Below are positions 23,201-37,928 of a stretch of DNA of 64,000 nucleotides, piece by piece. Position 1 is the stretch's first letter, and each line of letters starts with the position of its first letter. Made by a program: the position numbers and the translations under genes. The DNA is from Strongylocentrotus purpuratus (lineage: Eukaryota > Echinodermata > Echinoidea > Camarodonta > Strongylocentrotidae), in contig NW_022145612.1 of the NCBI RefSeq assembly GCF_000002235.5, positions 17,746,360-17,810,359 of the forward strand. The letters are read 5' to 3'. The notes beneath the pieces were generated by a model. That model was not told the origin of the DNA and ran no database searches. It saw only the letters and a list, made by a program, of their open reading frames with translations.

Positions 23201-26200
23201 GGGTATGTAAATGGTTACAAAGGAAATCAAAGTGTTCATGTCCAAAAAGCTGGCAAATTGCCAAACTATGAGTATGAGTATGCATATAATCTCGATGGTT
23301 AACCTCAGTTAATATAGTTAATATCCAAGGGCTTATTTCCATTGACAACTCTTTGAATTTTGATTAGCTAGCATGGTGTTGCTCACCTAAATGCAAATAA
23401 ATGATTTACCCCCACCTCTCTTTCACCAGAAATATATACACACTATGTTTGATAATGAAGTTATGAAGAACTTGTGTCTCAATGTCCATTTCATTGTCGC
23501 CCAACAGCCAAGCCGACATAAATGAATAGATAGATAGATTTTATGAAATGCAATTTCATTGCATGGGTATTTAAGTGTCCGGAGCTAAAATGTTAACTTT
23601 TTTTTCAATTTTGTGTGTGAATAAGATACTTGTAAGTAATCTGACCAAAGTGTATGTATGTTTACTTACTATTATTACATCATATTATTTCCTTTTGTAG
23701 ATTGCTCTTGCAGCCCTTGTATCGAGTTCTGCAAGACAAGACACAAACATTGATAAGTGAGTCACTGCATATTTCTTTTTATTTCTTCCTGTTTAAGACC
23801 TATTCACCAAAGTTATGGAGAGGCATACATCATCAAACCAAAACAGTCAAGGTGGTTTCACTCTATTTTAACACCCATGTGAAGTTCTTTTATCAAGGTC
23901 ATGTGAGGAAGACTGTATGTCAAATAATACTGTAGATCAACATATCTTGAAATATGCAGTAGGCTTGCTGGTGCACCATGTGACACATAGGGAGGATTGA
24001 GGAGTCCTGAAAAGGACTCTCTGTAATCTTTCTTGAGGGTTTGTAGTCCTGAAAAGGACTGTTGGTATAGTCTTGAAAAAGACTGTTGGTTATCTTTCTT
24101 AGCTTATAGTTCTCAGAAGAACTATATCACTTAGAGAGAAGCGGCATATGTTAAAATGTCTAAGGATCTGCTTCTGTATGAATATGTATGTGATATGACA
24201 AGAAGATAATCAACATTCTACTATTGTGAGTTACATTTTAAAGATATTATTAACCCTCTACTGATGGTTTGAATCTATAATAATTCCATATGCATTTTGA
24301 GTGAGTTTCATTATGGGTTATGATCTGGCTTTGTTTTACTCAAAAGGTTAAAATTGGTTTAGGTTCACTCAAAGTATTAGCTGCAATCATGCTTGCTTGA
24401 TCAATAGTCCAGTTCACGATTAGCACATGTCCCAAATGACTCGGAATCTTGAAGAGGTCCCACTTTGTACATTTTGAAATAATCATTCCTACAGCGATGG
24501 AGGTGCTACATAAATAGCCTTTGTTTCCCCTTTTCAAAGAATACTTCCACCTGTGTATCTTGGAGTGCACTGCTTTGTGCATACATTAATAAGGATTACC
24601 GTACATAACTTTCATGAGCATGTATCCAGTATTTTGTCTCTGTGTATTTCACAATTTTGTCTGCAATAACCTTTATCTGCTCAAGCTCAGACTGTAACTA
24701 CATGTATGAACTGGCTTATTTCACCCCCCCCCCCCCCCCATACCAAAACAAACTTATAGGTACATATAGGAACTTATAGGTAAAGAACATGATTAACAGA
24801 ATTTCTTATATTTTATGTTATTTCTTTGCAGGTATGTGACTGATTATCTGATGAGGGGTAGAGATAATCCCAAGGATCTGCCAGATATAGTCAACACAAT
24901 CAAACGTGAGCATGGAAGCAAGGCTACCAGCTATTTCCTATTTGCTTGACTAAATATATTTACATTTATTCTGTTTGTGATCTGAGATATCATCTATGAA
25001 GACATCTTTTCTTCATTTAGCCCTGTGTGATTCGGAGGGTCTTCCGTTTCATGTCTCTTATGTGTTCACCGCAACCTCTCTTGTCTCTATTTAACTTTTT
25101 TGGGGGCTCCTCATGCTAGTTTGGTAAGGGTTTTATTATATAACATGGTAGGTCTAGGTGCTTGCCTTGGTACTGCACATGCTGCCCATAGGGGGTATCA
25201 GGGTCTCTCACTTACCAATTTGATTTGGACTGTTTTAACCATACTGTATACAGAACGTTTATCTTGTAAAGCTGCTAGCTGAACATGGCCTTACATTCTA
25301 GGTTATGGATAAAGGAGTGGATATATTGACAGGCTGCAGTACAATCTGGTATTGGTAAGAAGTTTGCACAAGGTTTATCTTTCTATGTCTGTTTGATGAA
25401 CCAGCCATCCATCTACAAATTTACCAACCCTTATAAAGCCAACACACTGGTGGGCCCTCCAGGGAAAATGCCCAAATATACCCTTTGCCATTTGTAAATC
25501 TGGCAGTGCATATACAAATCTGCTATTCAGTGAAGAATAATGAATTTTCACTTCCAATTACAGGAATAAATAGTGAATTTCCTCTGCCAAGCAATGATCA
25601 ATATTTTTGTAAGTCAGCCATCTGTTTTCTTGTCAATTATATGTCCTAGATATAAGACAGTTAGTAAGAAAAATGCCTCAGCTCAACCCAGAGGCTGCCA
25701 AACAACTGGAGAGGAAGCTTGAGAAGTGTCGCAATGATGAACTTAACCCAGAGAGCCATGTGTAAGTAGTCTCTCGATCACTCAGTAGCTTACACTGTAT
25801 TTAACATTTGTAATCTCCAGCTAGCCCGTCTATTCTTTATGTTATTTCCTTTTATCATGGGGGGTGGGGGGGATGGGGGCTTTATGCAAATCACTTATTT
25901 CTATCTATTGCAATGTTCAGATTTTATTTGATTAAGAATTAATACAAATTAAGTAGATTATTTGACTGACTAAAAACACCCAACAATACACAGTAACAAC
26001 AAAAAGAACAACAATATTATATACAACTACAACAGCAGCAACAAAAAAAGGAAACAAAAAACGCAAAATGCCAAAAAAAAAGCTTGTGGTTCAGTCCTGT
26101 CCTTAAAATATTATTGAAATTGAAGTTAATTTCCAAGGATACTACCTGATGATATCACAATACTTGTGAAATGAAGTAAGGGGACCTTTCTCCCTTAATT

Positions 26201-29200
26201 TCTCCCTATACATTTGCTCACATTGAACCAGAAAACGAAAGAAAGTGATAGCTTTAAAAAAGATTGCTACAGTGTAAGCTTTGGTGAATCTTTGAAGTTA
26301 TAGGCCCCGGTTTGGTAGTTTCTGGATAGAGAGAAAGGGATTTTGTCTTCATGAAAGGTAGATTGGCAAAATATAGTGGCACAAAAAACGCATCTGCAAA
26401 GTGCATAGTTATTGAAATCACAATTCTATTACATAGTGTTAGAACCACATTGACTGTGAGAATATGGAGCTGGTAATCTATATACGAATTTGATTTGACT
26501 TAACATCAAATAGACTTTTATTGACATATGTCGAAAAAGAACTTTTTTTATAGACATCACTAATTATTATCCCTATTGCATTCTGGACGCATCATTTCGT
26601 GCAACTATATTTTGCTAAGTTTGGTGATTTTTCTTAATTAGATACAAGAAGAGGTTACAGGACCAACTGAATGCAGACGATGAAGAAATCTATGTAAAAC
26701 ATCAACTAGATGCAGAGGTGAGAACACTTTATTAATATTAATCCACCCCCCCCCCCCCCCCCCTCTCTCTCATCTCTTTCTTCCCATATTATTCGCTTTA
26801 TTTCTACACAGTTTGTTGTATAATACTTGAAAATGGAAACTCTTAATCAAAATTAATAGCAGTTGGTAGGATGAAAAAAAACGCCCTCCTTCTTATAGAC
26901 AGACAGACATATCAGGAGAGAGAGAGAGAGTGAGAGAGAGAGAGGGGGGGGGGAGAAAGAGAGAGAGAGAGAGAGGGAGAAAGAGAGAGAGAGAGAGAGA
27001 GAGATGGAGAAAGAGAGAGAGGCAGAGAGAGAAAGAGAGGGAGACAGAGAGAGGGAGAGAGACAGAGAGACAGAGAGAATATCAGATGTATGAACAGACA
27101 GAAAAACAACCAAACAGAAACAGAGAAAGAGAGATGTTAGCAAAGACCCAAATATTCACAGGTAAAAAGTGAGTAAAAGAGAGAGGTAGTGTTACCTTAC
27201 ACTCAGCAAGCCACATTATTGCTTGTAATTGGATGATGCTGTAACTAAATGTATGTAGATGAACAGTGCCATCTGTTGATGAGCTTATTGTAGTACACAT
27301 TTATAATACCTGACAGCTCTTAATTCAAGGGTGTACTAGTGATCTGATTACGGTATTCATGCCAAAATAGTAAGATGGTTAGACACCAAGATCATGTAGC
27401 TGCTTGTATAAAGTAGTTAGATATCTAATATGATCTTACAAGTAAAATGATGCTATGAAAATAAATGTCTCATCCATAATTTGCTCCTGAAATATTGCAG
27501 CAGCCATCACTAGAGCTGTTAAGGGGATCCAGGCATTACTAAATACACTATCTATGATAAAATGTCCCTTTAATGCAAGGTGACTGATTGAAAGATTATG
27601 GTTTGACCTTTATCATTTAGTTAAAATGTTGAGCTGTTAATATTTCCCTCTCAAAACAATTGGGGGGGAAAAAAATCATTACCAGTATCACTTGGCAATG
27701 CCAAGTTTATTTGAAACTTGTAAGGACATGTTGCAAAGAATCTGTGTTTGTTTTCTTTTTCGTAATACAGTTTATAATACAATGTCTGTGTTAGATTAAA
27801 GGTGGTGTAGCATGACGAGACTATGTGTCTTTCCTGTGGCCTGACTCTGGGCCAATCAGGTATAAGCCGACTACGGACGACGCGACTGCAGTATTCACGT
27901 GCGTGCAACATATGAGAAACCTAAGCGTGAGGAGAACCTTGGTCTGTTTCGCGAATGCTAGTGCGCGCTGACCGTTAATCAAGTCCATACGTTTACTTGC
28001 AGTTGTCCAAAAAAAGCCGTAGATGGCGTTGACCAGTATTTGTTATGCTACACCCCCTTTAAAATCCTTCTGAGTTGTGGCTCCAGACAATATATCAATT
28101 GACCTCTTTAAAACTAGTTTCATTTAAATGCTTCTTTGTACGATACCCTAATTCATGCGCATTTGCCACTTCTGCTATTCAATGAATTGTTATACAGTCT
28201 TTTGTTATACAAGTTTCATATTTCGACATTTAAAAAAAAAACCTTTAGCGTCCCCGCCTGCTTCCTTTTTTGAGGCCACCTGCTTTTTTCAACAAAAAAA
28301 ATTTTATTAAGTTTTTTTTTTTTAATGAAAAAAAATTGAATAAATTATAAAAGCTGGCGGCCATCTTGAAAAATAGCCCAGCCAGATGTCTTGGAAAATG
28401 TGCCGACTGCTGAACGGCCATTTTGGAGAAAAAAGGGCCTCCGCTTTCCTTTTTTTTCCAAATGGCAGGATGCTAGACTTGTTTTGTTTGTTATTGGGCC
28501 TAATAGGCTATAAGATGTATGCATATGACCTTAGAAGCCATAGAACCATCTTGGGATTGATAATCTTTCTTTGTGAAGCATAAATTCATACAGTTAATAG
28601 GATAGGTGACAGTACAAGTAAGAAAGCTCACAAACAATATACATGTACATGTACATGTCAGCTCATCTTAAAAGATGAGGACAAATATTCCTATTCGAGG
28701 TTAACATTTTTGTGACTTGTGTACTAATCAAACAGTAGAAATTTATAAATCTAACGTATAACGTATCTAACGTATAACACAAATCCTAGTAAATGTACCA
28801 ATGTAACCCTGCCACTTTGTTTCTTTAATTCAATTCAAATACCTCTTGTTTGAAGAAGAGTTCAAGTACACTGGTCCATCTTTTGTTCTGTAGTTCAAGT
28901 GTATTGTATCTGGTAATGATAATGAAAGTTAGTTAACCATAAAGAAAAACACTCATGGAAACAAGATTGAATATCCTTCAAAGGAAGAAGAGGAAGAAGT
29001 TCTGGGTTAACAATTAACCTTTTCTGCCCTACTTTGACACATGGAAATGATTGTCATCTGGGATATATCAAATTTAGTGGGAAAAGTAGCTTAAAAACAG
29101 ACTGATCAAATACGGCAAAGGCTATTCAGAAGGCTGTGTCTTTGATTCTTGCATTGTAATACACTATTTACAGGAAGGTTAAATCTATGCAAAATGTTAT

Positions 29201-30402
29201 TTGTTCATTTTTGTGAATATAGAGCATTGAAAAAGAACTAGATTACATGTAACAGTAATGGTATCAAAAACAATTATGCAAAATGTTATTTGTTCATTTA
29301 TGTAAATATGGATTTATAGAGCATTAAAAAAAAAAGCTAGATTAAATGTAACGGTAATGATATTAACAAATATATTGGAAATAAACATAAAAAATTGGAA
29401 GGAGAGGTATGGAACATGATCGCGTGTTTCATGACTATCAAGAGACCCATGCCAAGTATTGTTATGAGTAATTATGAGCCTCCTTCACTTTTGATGAATT
29501 CTATTTAGTTTAGTGTAGACATAAGGGCCCCATATTCTACTTAAATTTAGTGTTTAGTCAAGACGATGGTTTTAGGATTTTGTTCACAAAGAGGTTTGAC
29601 ATTTAGGAAGTTGATGTGAGGTCTAAGTTTTTCTTTGCTAAAGGTGATTTCAGATACAGAGTCAGTAGAATATGGACCAAGACTTTCCACTTGAAGGCTA
29701 CGCTCACTCTGTCTACATGTATATCTGAGCCCATTGTATGCTCTTTGTCTACATCATTCCGAAACATTTTGCATAATTTACAATATTTGCTTTTTTTCTT
29801 CTTCTCATTTTCATTAAAGCAAGTAACGGCAAACACAAATGGTTTAATTGCACTGATTCACTGTGAAAGAATTTGTATAATATTCCTGCTATGTGGATTG
29901 TTGTGGGTTCTCAACTTCTCATGGGTAATTTGAGTTAACACCCTTCAGCTATTTACCAGTACCTTTTAATGAGTGTTATAAATCACCAATAGTATACTTT
30001 ACTTTAAAAAATTGATGGGTCTTGACTTTTGAATATCATAGCTGCCAATCATTCCTATTTTGGAGATATGATTCCAATTTTTTGGCCTTCAAGCTGTTTC
30101 AAACCCTAGATTCTTTCTTTTTTCAGAGATATTCTGTGTGAAGAGTATACAAAATGGACTGTATTCCCAATTTTGCCTTGAGAGATTTTTTTTTTTTTCT
30201 TTCTTCTATGAAAGGTTGGCAGGCATGATACAATGGACACACCCTCCACCCAATTCTAATAAAGGGAAGGCCATTCATTGTGAATTTCTTATCTGAAAGA
30301 TGACCGAAAAAATTCTGAGTCTCTTGAAGCAAGTTCTTGGTAGCACACCGAATGTCGCTACCAGGCGCGGATCCAGGGGGGGGGGGGCCGAGCGGGCCTT
30401 GG

Positions 30403-30436
<34 letters not shown>

Positions 30437-33400
30437 AAAAAAAAGAGGAGAGAGAGAGAAGGAAAGAAGGGAAAGGGAAAGAGGAGAGAAAGGGAAAAAA
30501 GAAGAGGAAGAAGAAAAGAAAAGAGGGAAGAAGTAGATCGGAGGGGGGGGGGGGCAAAAGGACTTGCCTCCCAGGCTGTTGCCCCCCCCCCCCAATCAAA
30601 AAAAAAAGAGAAGGAAGGAAAGGGAAAGAAAAAAGGAAAAGAGGAGATACAAGAAAGGAAAAAAGAGGAAGAAGAACAGAAAAAATAGGGAAAAAGACAC
30701 AACAAATCGTCTTCTTTCTCTAATGATTTAATGAATCGTAAGCTTCCGCTTAGCGCGGGAGGGGGAAAACTCAATTCAGACGAGGATTATTTTTTGGGAA
30801 CGGTACAACAAATCGTCTTCTTTCTCTAATAATTTATTGAAATGTCAAAGCTTCCGCGTTTCGCATAATTTCAAATTTTGCCCCCCCCCCCCCTTTAAAA
30901 ATCCTGGATCCGCACCTGATGTATATACAACGGCAACAGTTTCAATATAAAATGTAAGTTCTTCTTACTTAAATTATTGGTCTGGAAACAATTATTTGCC
31001 CATTGTTGTGTATTGTATTACATTTTCGCTGACAATGAATTCACATTGAAATGGTATTTTTAAGTTTCCCAGGCTTATTTAGGAGAACAGAAGATTGATA
31101 TTGTTTAGTTGTACGATAACATCACTCAGTTTGATTTGATTTGATTGAAGATATATCTCATTAAAAACAGAGTAAAGGCTATACAGTTTCAAACAAACCT
31201 AAACCATTAAACTTCAAGCTCACTCACACATGATTTATTGCGACACTTTCAAGGCTACTTATTATTTCAAGTTCATGTATATACAAAGGGCAACAGCTTC
31301 AATATTAAACGTAATTAAATCAATGGTCTGGAAAATGTTAAGGCCCATTGTTGTATATTATACAACATTTTCCATAATGATGAATATACATTGTATAATG
31401 CAATTTTCAGGAAAACCATACTTGTCATTACTGTTATATTTGTTATATGATACTAAAGCAAATCGTTTCGCTTATCGATAAGATAAATCAATGTGAAGTA
31501 CGTGTCAAATAATGAAATCATTACGTGCTATTTTTAACCGGACTAGACATTTGAAACGTATAAAAAATGTATACACTATTGACAGCAAGCAAGTTTTTTA
31601 AACAAAGAATTCAGAAATTGAACAACATTGTACATTTTAGTCTACACGGCATGCTCTACACCCTTAGTTGGACTGTAAACAGTTGTCTTCTTAAGTCTTC
31701 CATATAAATATAAATTTAAAGGAGGTCAATAATCATTATGAAAACACCACTTTCGTAAGGTTGACACATCAATATATATTGTGCACACATGTAACAATAT
31801 GATAATATTTTTTCTTGGGGGGGGGGACTGATATGTGAACATTAATATTGATAGGTCGCTTCACAAAAGTGGCATACATAGTCCTTTTTTGTGGATAGTT
31901 TTTTGAGCAAAACACAAAATAGGTGGAAGGACGGGGTACACGTCTTCCTTCAATTTTCTGAGGGGGATCGTCCCCCATGGATAATTTGAAAAAGTGCACA
32001 CCAACAAAATGTATAGCAAATACTGACTAAAGACTGCAACACGCTTTAAGGCTCTGGTGGACCCAAGAGTACAGCGTTTAGACTAATAGAAATGCTAAAA
32101 TCTTCTCGCTCGGTCGCTACGCTCCTTCGCATAATATCCTAAAAATATACAAGTAAATATTGAAGAAAATATGTATTCTGTTGGTATCACGTATGTACAA
32201 ATTACACTGTATAATAACAAGATTAAAAGTTATAGAAATAGATCAGTGTTCCAAAAATGAATATTCAGCTTGCTCTTTTAAGAAGTCCCTTCCTGCTCAG
32301 TCAAACTAAAATTTACCTAGTAAATATTTACAACCCTTCGGACTGCACACTAGATATCGGCAAAGTAAAAGTGAAGCGTGAAAAAAGTATATTGCTTGTT
32401 TTTATGCTGTAGTTTTGCTAAAGAATGTAATTTTGTAACACAACAAAACTTCAAAAACCTGTGAGGGGTTTACATATAAGACTTATCATACAGCTTTATG
32501 GGGGTAGTCCCTTCCGTCACCTCCGCCTCTTTCACTGGCGTACTGATGGGGGGGGGGGGCAGTACCCCCCCCCAATACAATTTAAACATGGGTTATTTTT
32601 AATTTGATACCAGTGATTTACAAGTATTGCTAAAATGGCAGTATTTTTCCATGAGCTCCCGGGGGCCCTACCCCCTGGAACCCACCAAGGGCCCTAAGGC
32701 GGGCCCCTGTTTGCTCATCTGGCCGTAATTAAATGCCTAAAGTCCTTGAGCTTTCGGGGGCTCTGCCCTCTGTACTCAACCAAGGGCCTAAGGCGGGTCC
32801 CTAGATGCGTAATTTGGTGCCTAAAAGCCCTTCCGTTATGTATTTCTTATGTATTTCTTTGTCTTTCTTTCTCCATATTCTCTGCACTCTCCTTATGTAT
32901 TTTTTTGTTTTACCTTTTCTATTACCTTCTCTTCCCTGGGTATACGTGCTTGCACATGTACTATATATGGCTAAACAGTTTTGTAAAAAAATATATGCGC
33001 TAACGGTCAAGGAGTAAGAAGAAGGCAAAAAGAGAACAAAGACGGCATCCATGGAAGCCATGTGAGAGTGTCCACTTTTTTCGCTTTTACTTTCACCCTT
33101 GCATTCTTTCCTGAATCAGAGTTTTCTCACACCTTGTAGACTCGTGCAGGTTATGATCTTGTGTGGGTGTGTGTGTGTGTGGTGTGTGTGTGTGTGCGTG
33201 TGTGTGTGTGTGTGCGTGCGTGTGTTTGTGTGTGTTCGTGTAACGAAATAACGTATACAATAGCTTGGCAATTCTCATGGTTATGAGATACAATGTGAAA
33301 GGAAATGAGAGAATAATGGTCGCGTAGCTTAAATCAAAGTTCCCCATTGCAGTCCTCTCTTTTTGGATATTTTTGCATTTTGTTTTTGTAAGAGGTGTAG

Positions 33401-36400
33401 CACCAGAAGAAAGAAGAGGAAGAAGAAAAGAAACGGGTGAAGAAGGAGATCGGGGGGGGGGGGTGAAAGGGCCTTGCCTCCCAGGCTGTTGCACCCCCCC
33501 CCCCCCTCCAATAAAAAAATAAGAGAGAAGGAAGGAAAGGGAAAGGGTAAGAGGAGATAAAGGGAAGGAAAAAGAAGAAAAGAAAAGAAAGGGGATATCA
33601 TTTGCAATTTTCCCGCCAGTGGATCGAGGAGGGGCAAAAGGCCCTTACCCCCCCCCCCCCCCCCCGTCCCCGCTATAACAAAGAGAGAAAGAAGGAAAAG
33701 GAAAAGAGGAGAGCCCCCCCCACCCCCCCCCCCCCCCCCTCCGCAAACCTTAAGGAGGAGAGAAAGGGAAAGAAGAAAAAAGAGAAATGCGTTTGTTGGA
33801 AAATGACAAATTCCTAAATTTACAGCCAGGCAAGAAATATGATTCTTGAGAAAAGTTAGGGCCCGGGGATCGGCTGGAATCGCAAGCCTCGAGCTCCCCC
33901 CCCCCCCCCCTCCATTTTTTTTAAAAAGGTATAGTAAAGAGAAATAGAAATAAAGAGAGCAAGAAAGAAAGAATGGTTAACTAGCTGCTCATCTGACCGA
34001 AATTAAACGCCTAAAAACCCCTGAGCTTCCGGGGTTCCGTCCCTTGCACCCCGCCTAGGGCCCTAGACTCCCCTGGATGCTAATCTGACGGAAATTTAAT
34101 GCCTAAAACCCCTGTTTTATGGGGGCTTCGCCCGCTGGACCTCACGCCAATTAGTGTCCTGCCAGTGTCACAAATAAGGTATAAAAATATGTTCATCTGA
34201 CCGTAATCAAATGCCTAAAACCCCTGAGCTTCTCGGGTCGGACAAGGTATCAAAATTTGTTTATCTGACCGCAGGCGCGTAGCCAGGGGGGGGGGGGGGG
34301 GGGGGGGGGGGTAAACAAAAATAGAGAGGAGAGGAAAGGAAGAGGACGTAGGGAGAAAAATGAGCGAACAAAAAACATCTTTGAAATTCAGACAAGAATT
34401 AAGAGTATAGAGAACGGTACAACGAATCGTCTTCTATCTCTAATAATTTAATGAAACGTCAAAGCTTCCGCACTTCGCGGAGGGGGGGCTGAATTAAGAC
34501 AAGGATTGAGAGTATAGAGAACGGTACAAAGAATCGTCTTCTATCTCTAATAATTTAATGAAACGTCAAAGCTTCCGCGGTTCGCGGAGGGGGGGGGCTG
34601 AATTAAGTCAAGGATTAAGAGTCGAGAACGATACAACGAATCGTTTTCTTTCTCCAATGATTTAATGAAACGTAAAAGCTTCCGCGCTTCGCGCGAGACA
34701 GGGGGGGGGGGAGAGGGGGGGGGCTGAATTAAGACAAGGATTAAGAGTCGAGAACGGTACAACGAATCGTTTTTTTTTTGTCAATGATTTAATGAAACGT
34801 AAAAGTTTCCGCGCTTTGCACGGGAGGGGAAAATTGCATTCAAACGAGGATAATTTTCGAGAACGCTATAACGAATCGTCTTCTTTCTAAAATAGTTTAA
34901 TGAAACGTCAAAGCTTCCGCGCTGCACGGAGGGGGGGGGGGGCTGAATTAAGAGAAGGATTAAGAGTCGAGAACGGTACAACGAATTGTGTTCTTTCTCT
35001 AATACTTTAATGAATCGTCATATATAGCTTCCGCGCTTTGCAGAGGAGGGAGGGGGGAACTCGCCCCTCCCTACATCCCCCTGCATTACGTCACTGCTGG
35101 TCACCATTACGTACCAATATTTGGCTCGCATACTTTCAAATTTGGGTCCCCCCTAAGAAATCCTGGATCCGCGCCTGGTCGCTACCACTTATCTATACAC
35201 ACAACAACTAGTATTTCCTACTAACTTCACCAAATCTGGTTGTATGTGCACTAAGATGCTATATGCATTTCAAGAAACCTTACAAAATATGTACATCTCA
35301 CATTACAAAAAGGAATCCCCAGAGAATAATGGATGATTAATAATGATGGGAAAATCAAGTTTCTAGTCACGGCCATTTGCGTCAATACAGAAACAGTTTG
35401 CATCATATACTGTTCCACAGAAACAATATTTGTTTCAGAATCCATACATTCCGTCCTTAAAAATGAATCCCTCACAAACTTAGTGACTATTATACCCTCA
35501 TACAAAAATGAATAGAGAAGAAGGAAAATGCTGTTTCTAACCCAGTTCCTTTGCAATTTCATCTGATATCTGAAAGAAACCATATACTGCACAAAAAAGT
35601 GTATCAGAATGCTCCTCATCACAAACATCCCAAGCAAGAATGAACATTATATGGGGGAAATTGAATTTTGTCTGTTTGAGAATCATGTGAATTCTGTTTA
35701 AAATAAAATTAACTGATGCCTTTTTATCTCCAAACAGACAAGTTTCAAACTGGTTCATTTATTAAACTCATTTAATATTCACAAAGAGAACCATGTGACA
35801 GCTGCAAAATGACTGATAACGTAATAGGATAACCTTTGTTTTTAAAACAGTTCTTACAAATGAACTTCTGTAAAAAATTAAAAAATGAATTGAATTTAAA
35901 TGGTATTCATATGTGAAAATCCACATGGCAGCCCAACGGCTGAATTGCATGGAGTTTATGAAATAAATCACAAAAAACAAAATGTCTTACAAATCCATAC
36001 ATTTATGTCATAGTCAAACAAGAATATGACGTAGAGAGAGAGAGAGAGAGAGAGAGTGTGTGAAAGAAGAGGCGGAAAATTGAGGAAGAAGAGGGTTAGA
36101 ATACATGATAAGAGATATAAATATATTATGATATTATATAGTAAGACCAAATCAATTAATGTTATAATATTCAATATAATAATAATAATAATTAACCGTT
36201 CTTGTATAGCGCATAACACATAGCAATAAAACATGTCCCTAAGCGCTCTAGAGAAAAACACAACAGAATACAAAGACAAGATCTACTGGGTAACAGACAA
36301 AATGGATGAATTGAATATAGGTATGGAATTGCTGCAAAGAATAAATAAGTTAAAATACAATTACATTGGGCAAACTAATATAGAAATAATAGAACCATTT

Positions 36401-37460
36401 ATTGTAGGCCATAAATAAGGAGTTGATAATAGTGAAAATGTAACAGAGTGAACACAGATTGGATTTCAATTTTCAACAATCATTGCAAAAACATTACAAT
36501 AGATGCATGATATTGAAAAAGAAATGTCACAAAGCGTGAACAGAGAGAAACGTACAGTTGGTGTTTCACTGTAAAAATTTGACTAAACTATATTCCATAG
36601 AAATTAATAGGACTCATGGATGGTATCCGAGAGCACCTTGTATCCAGTGTAAATGGAGCTGTATAAATTGCGACTGTTATTATTATTATTAATAAAGTTC
36701 ACATAAGGCTTGCATTTTCTGTTTTAGGGGCAATTAAATCCTTAGTCCAAACAAAATGCGGAATTTGCCTCCCAATGGGCTACAGATTCTAGCTTGTTTA
36801 TTGACTTTATGCAAGCATGAAAATGTGATTCTCTTTTGCACATAATTGTTTTGGATTGACTTTCTGGGTCATTAATATCAAAACTGTCTGACATAAACAA
36901 AAATTGTGAGTCCTTGAAAATTTCATTTAAACCTCAGAATGTTTTGTTATAGATGCTTACGGTATCCCATTCATTGGCTCACAAACACAAACATGTTGAT
37001 CTGGCTGATATGCATTTTATATCTCATCACTGTGTGTTTTCCATTACCGTTATGTTTCTTTTTACGTTCTCTCTGTTTCTCTCTCTCTCTCTCTCTCTCT
37101 GTCTTCAATTTTCTATCATTCTTTGTCTCATTATGTCTGTCTATTTATAAATCCCTATTGGTGCAGAGTACACATTTTCATGCTTGTTTATTGACTTTAT
37201 GCAAGCATGAAAATATGATTTTTTTTTTGCACATAATTGTTTTGTATTGACTTTCTGGGTCATTAATATTGAAACTGTCTGACATAAATACAAATGGTGA
37301 GTCCTTGAAAATTGCATTTAAACCTCAAAATGTTTTATTGTTAAAGATGCTTACCGATAGGTGTTCCATTCATTGGCTCACAAACATGTTGATCTGGCTG
37401 ATATGCATTTTATATCTCATCACTGTGTGTTTTCCATTACTGTTATGTTTCTTTTTACGT

Positions 37461-37495
<35 letters not shown>

Positions 37496-37845
37496 TCAAC
37501 TTTCTATCATTCTTTGTCTCATTATGTCTGTCTATTTATATATCCCTAATGGTGCAGAGTACACATTTTCATGCTTGTTTATTGACTTTATGCAAGCATG
37601 AAAATGTGATTCTCTTTTGCACATAATTGTTTTGTATTGACTTTCTGGGTCATTAATATTGAAACTGTCTGTCATTAATACAAATTGTGAGTCCTTGAAA
37701 ATTGCATTTAAACCTCAGAATGTTTTATTGATATAGATGCTTAGGTGTTCCATTCATTGGCTCACAAACATGTTGATCTGGATGATATGCATTTTATATC
37801 TCATCACTGTGTGTTTTCCATTACCGTTATGTTTCTTTTTCGCGT

Positions 37846-37928
<83 letters not shown>

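Larger units (their letters stand above)
30362..35177. mobile_element. 4.8-kb hAT-like element or composite with exact 8-bp TSD
   Basis: CAGGCGCGGATCCAGG begins at 30362 and its inverted counterpart CCTGGATCCGCGCCTG ends at 35177. Directly outside, GTCGCTAC is repeated exactly (30354-30361 and 35178-35185). Inside are two end units with the same termini, 30362-30918 and 34272-35177, and about 3.35 kb of other sequence. The inner flanks of these units (ATGTATAT after the left, TCTGACCG before the right) do not match the outer duplication. No transposase frame was found. Confidence 0.7.

Noticed and set aside
24127-24600. Histone coding remnant upstream of the antisense stem-loops
   Set aside because: No H1, H2A, H2B, H3 or H4 sequence could be recognised in any minus-strand frame.
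30300-30774. Long open frames on both strands with poly-Gly and poly-Pro
   Set aside because: They arise from homopolymer G/C runs and purine tracts inside a MITE.
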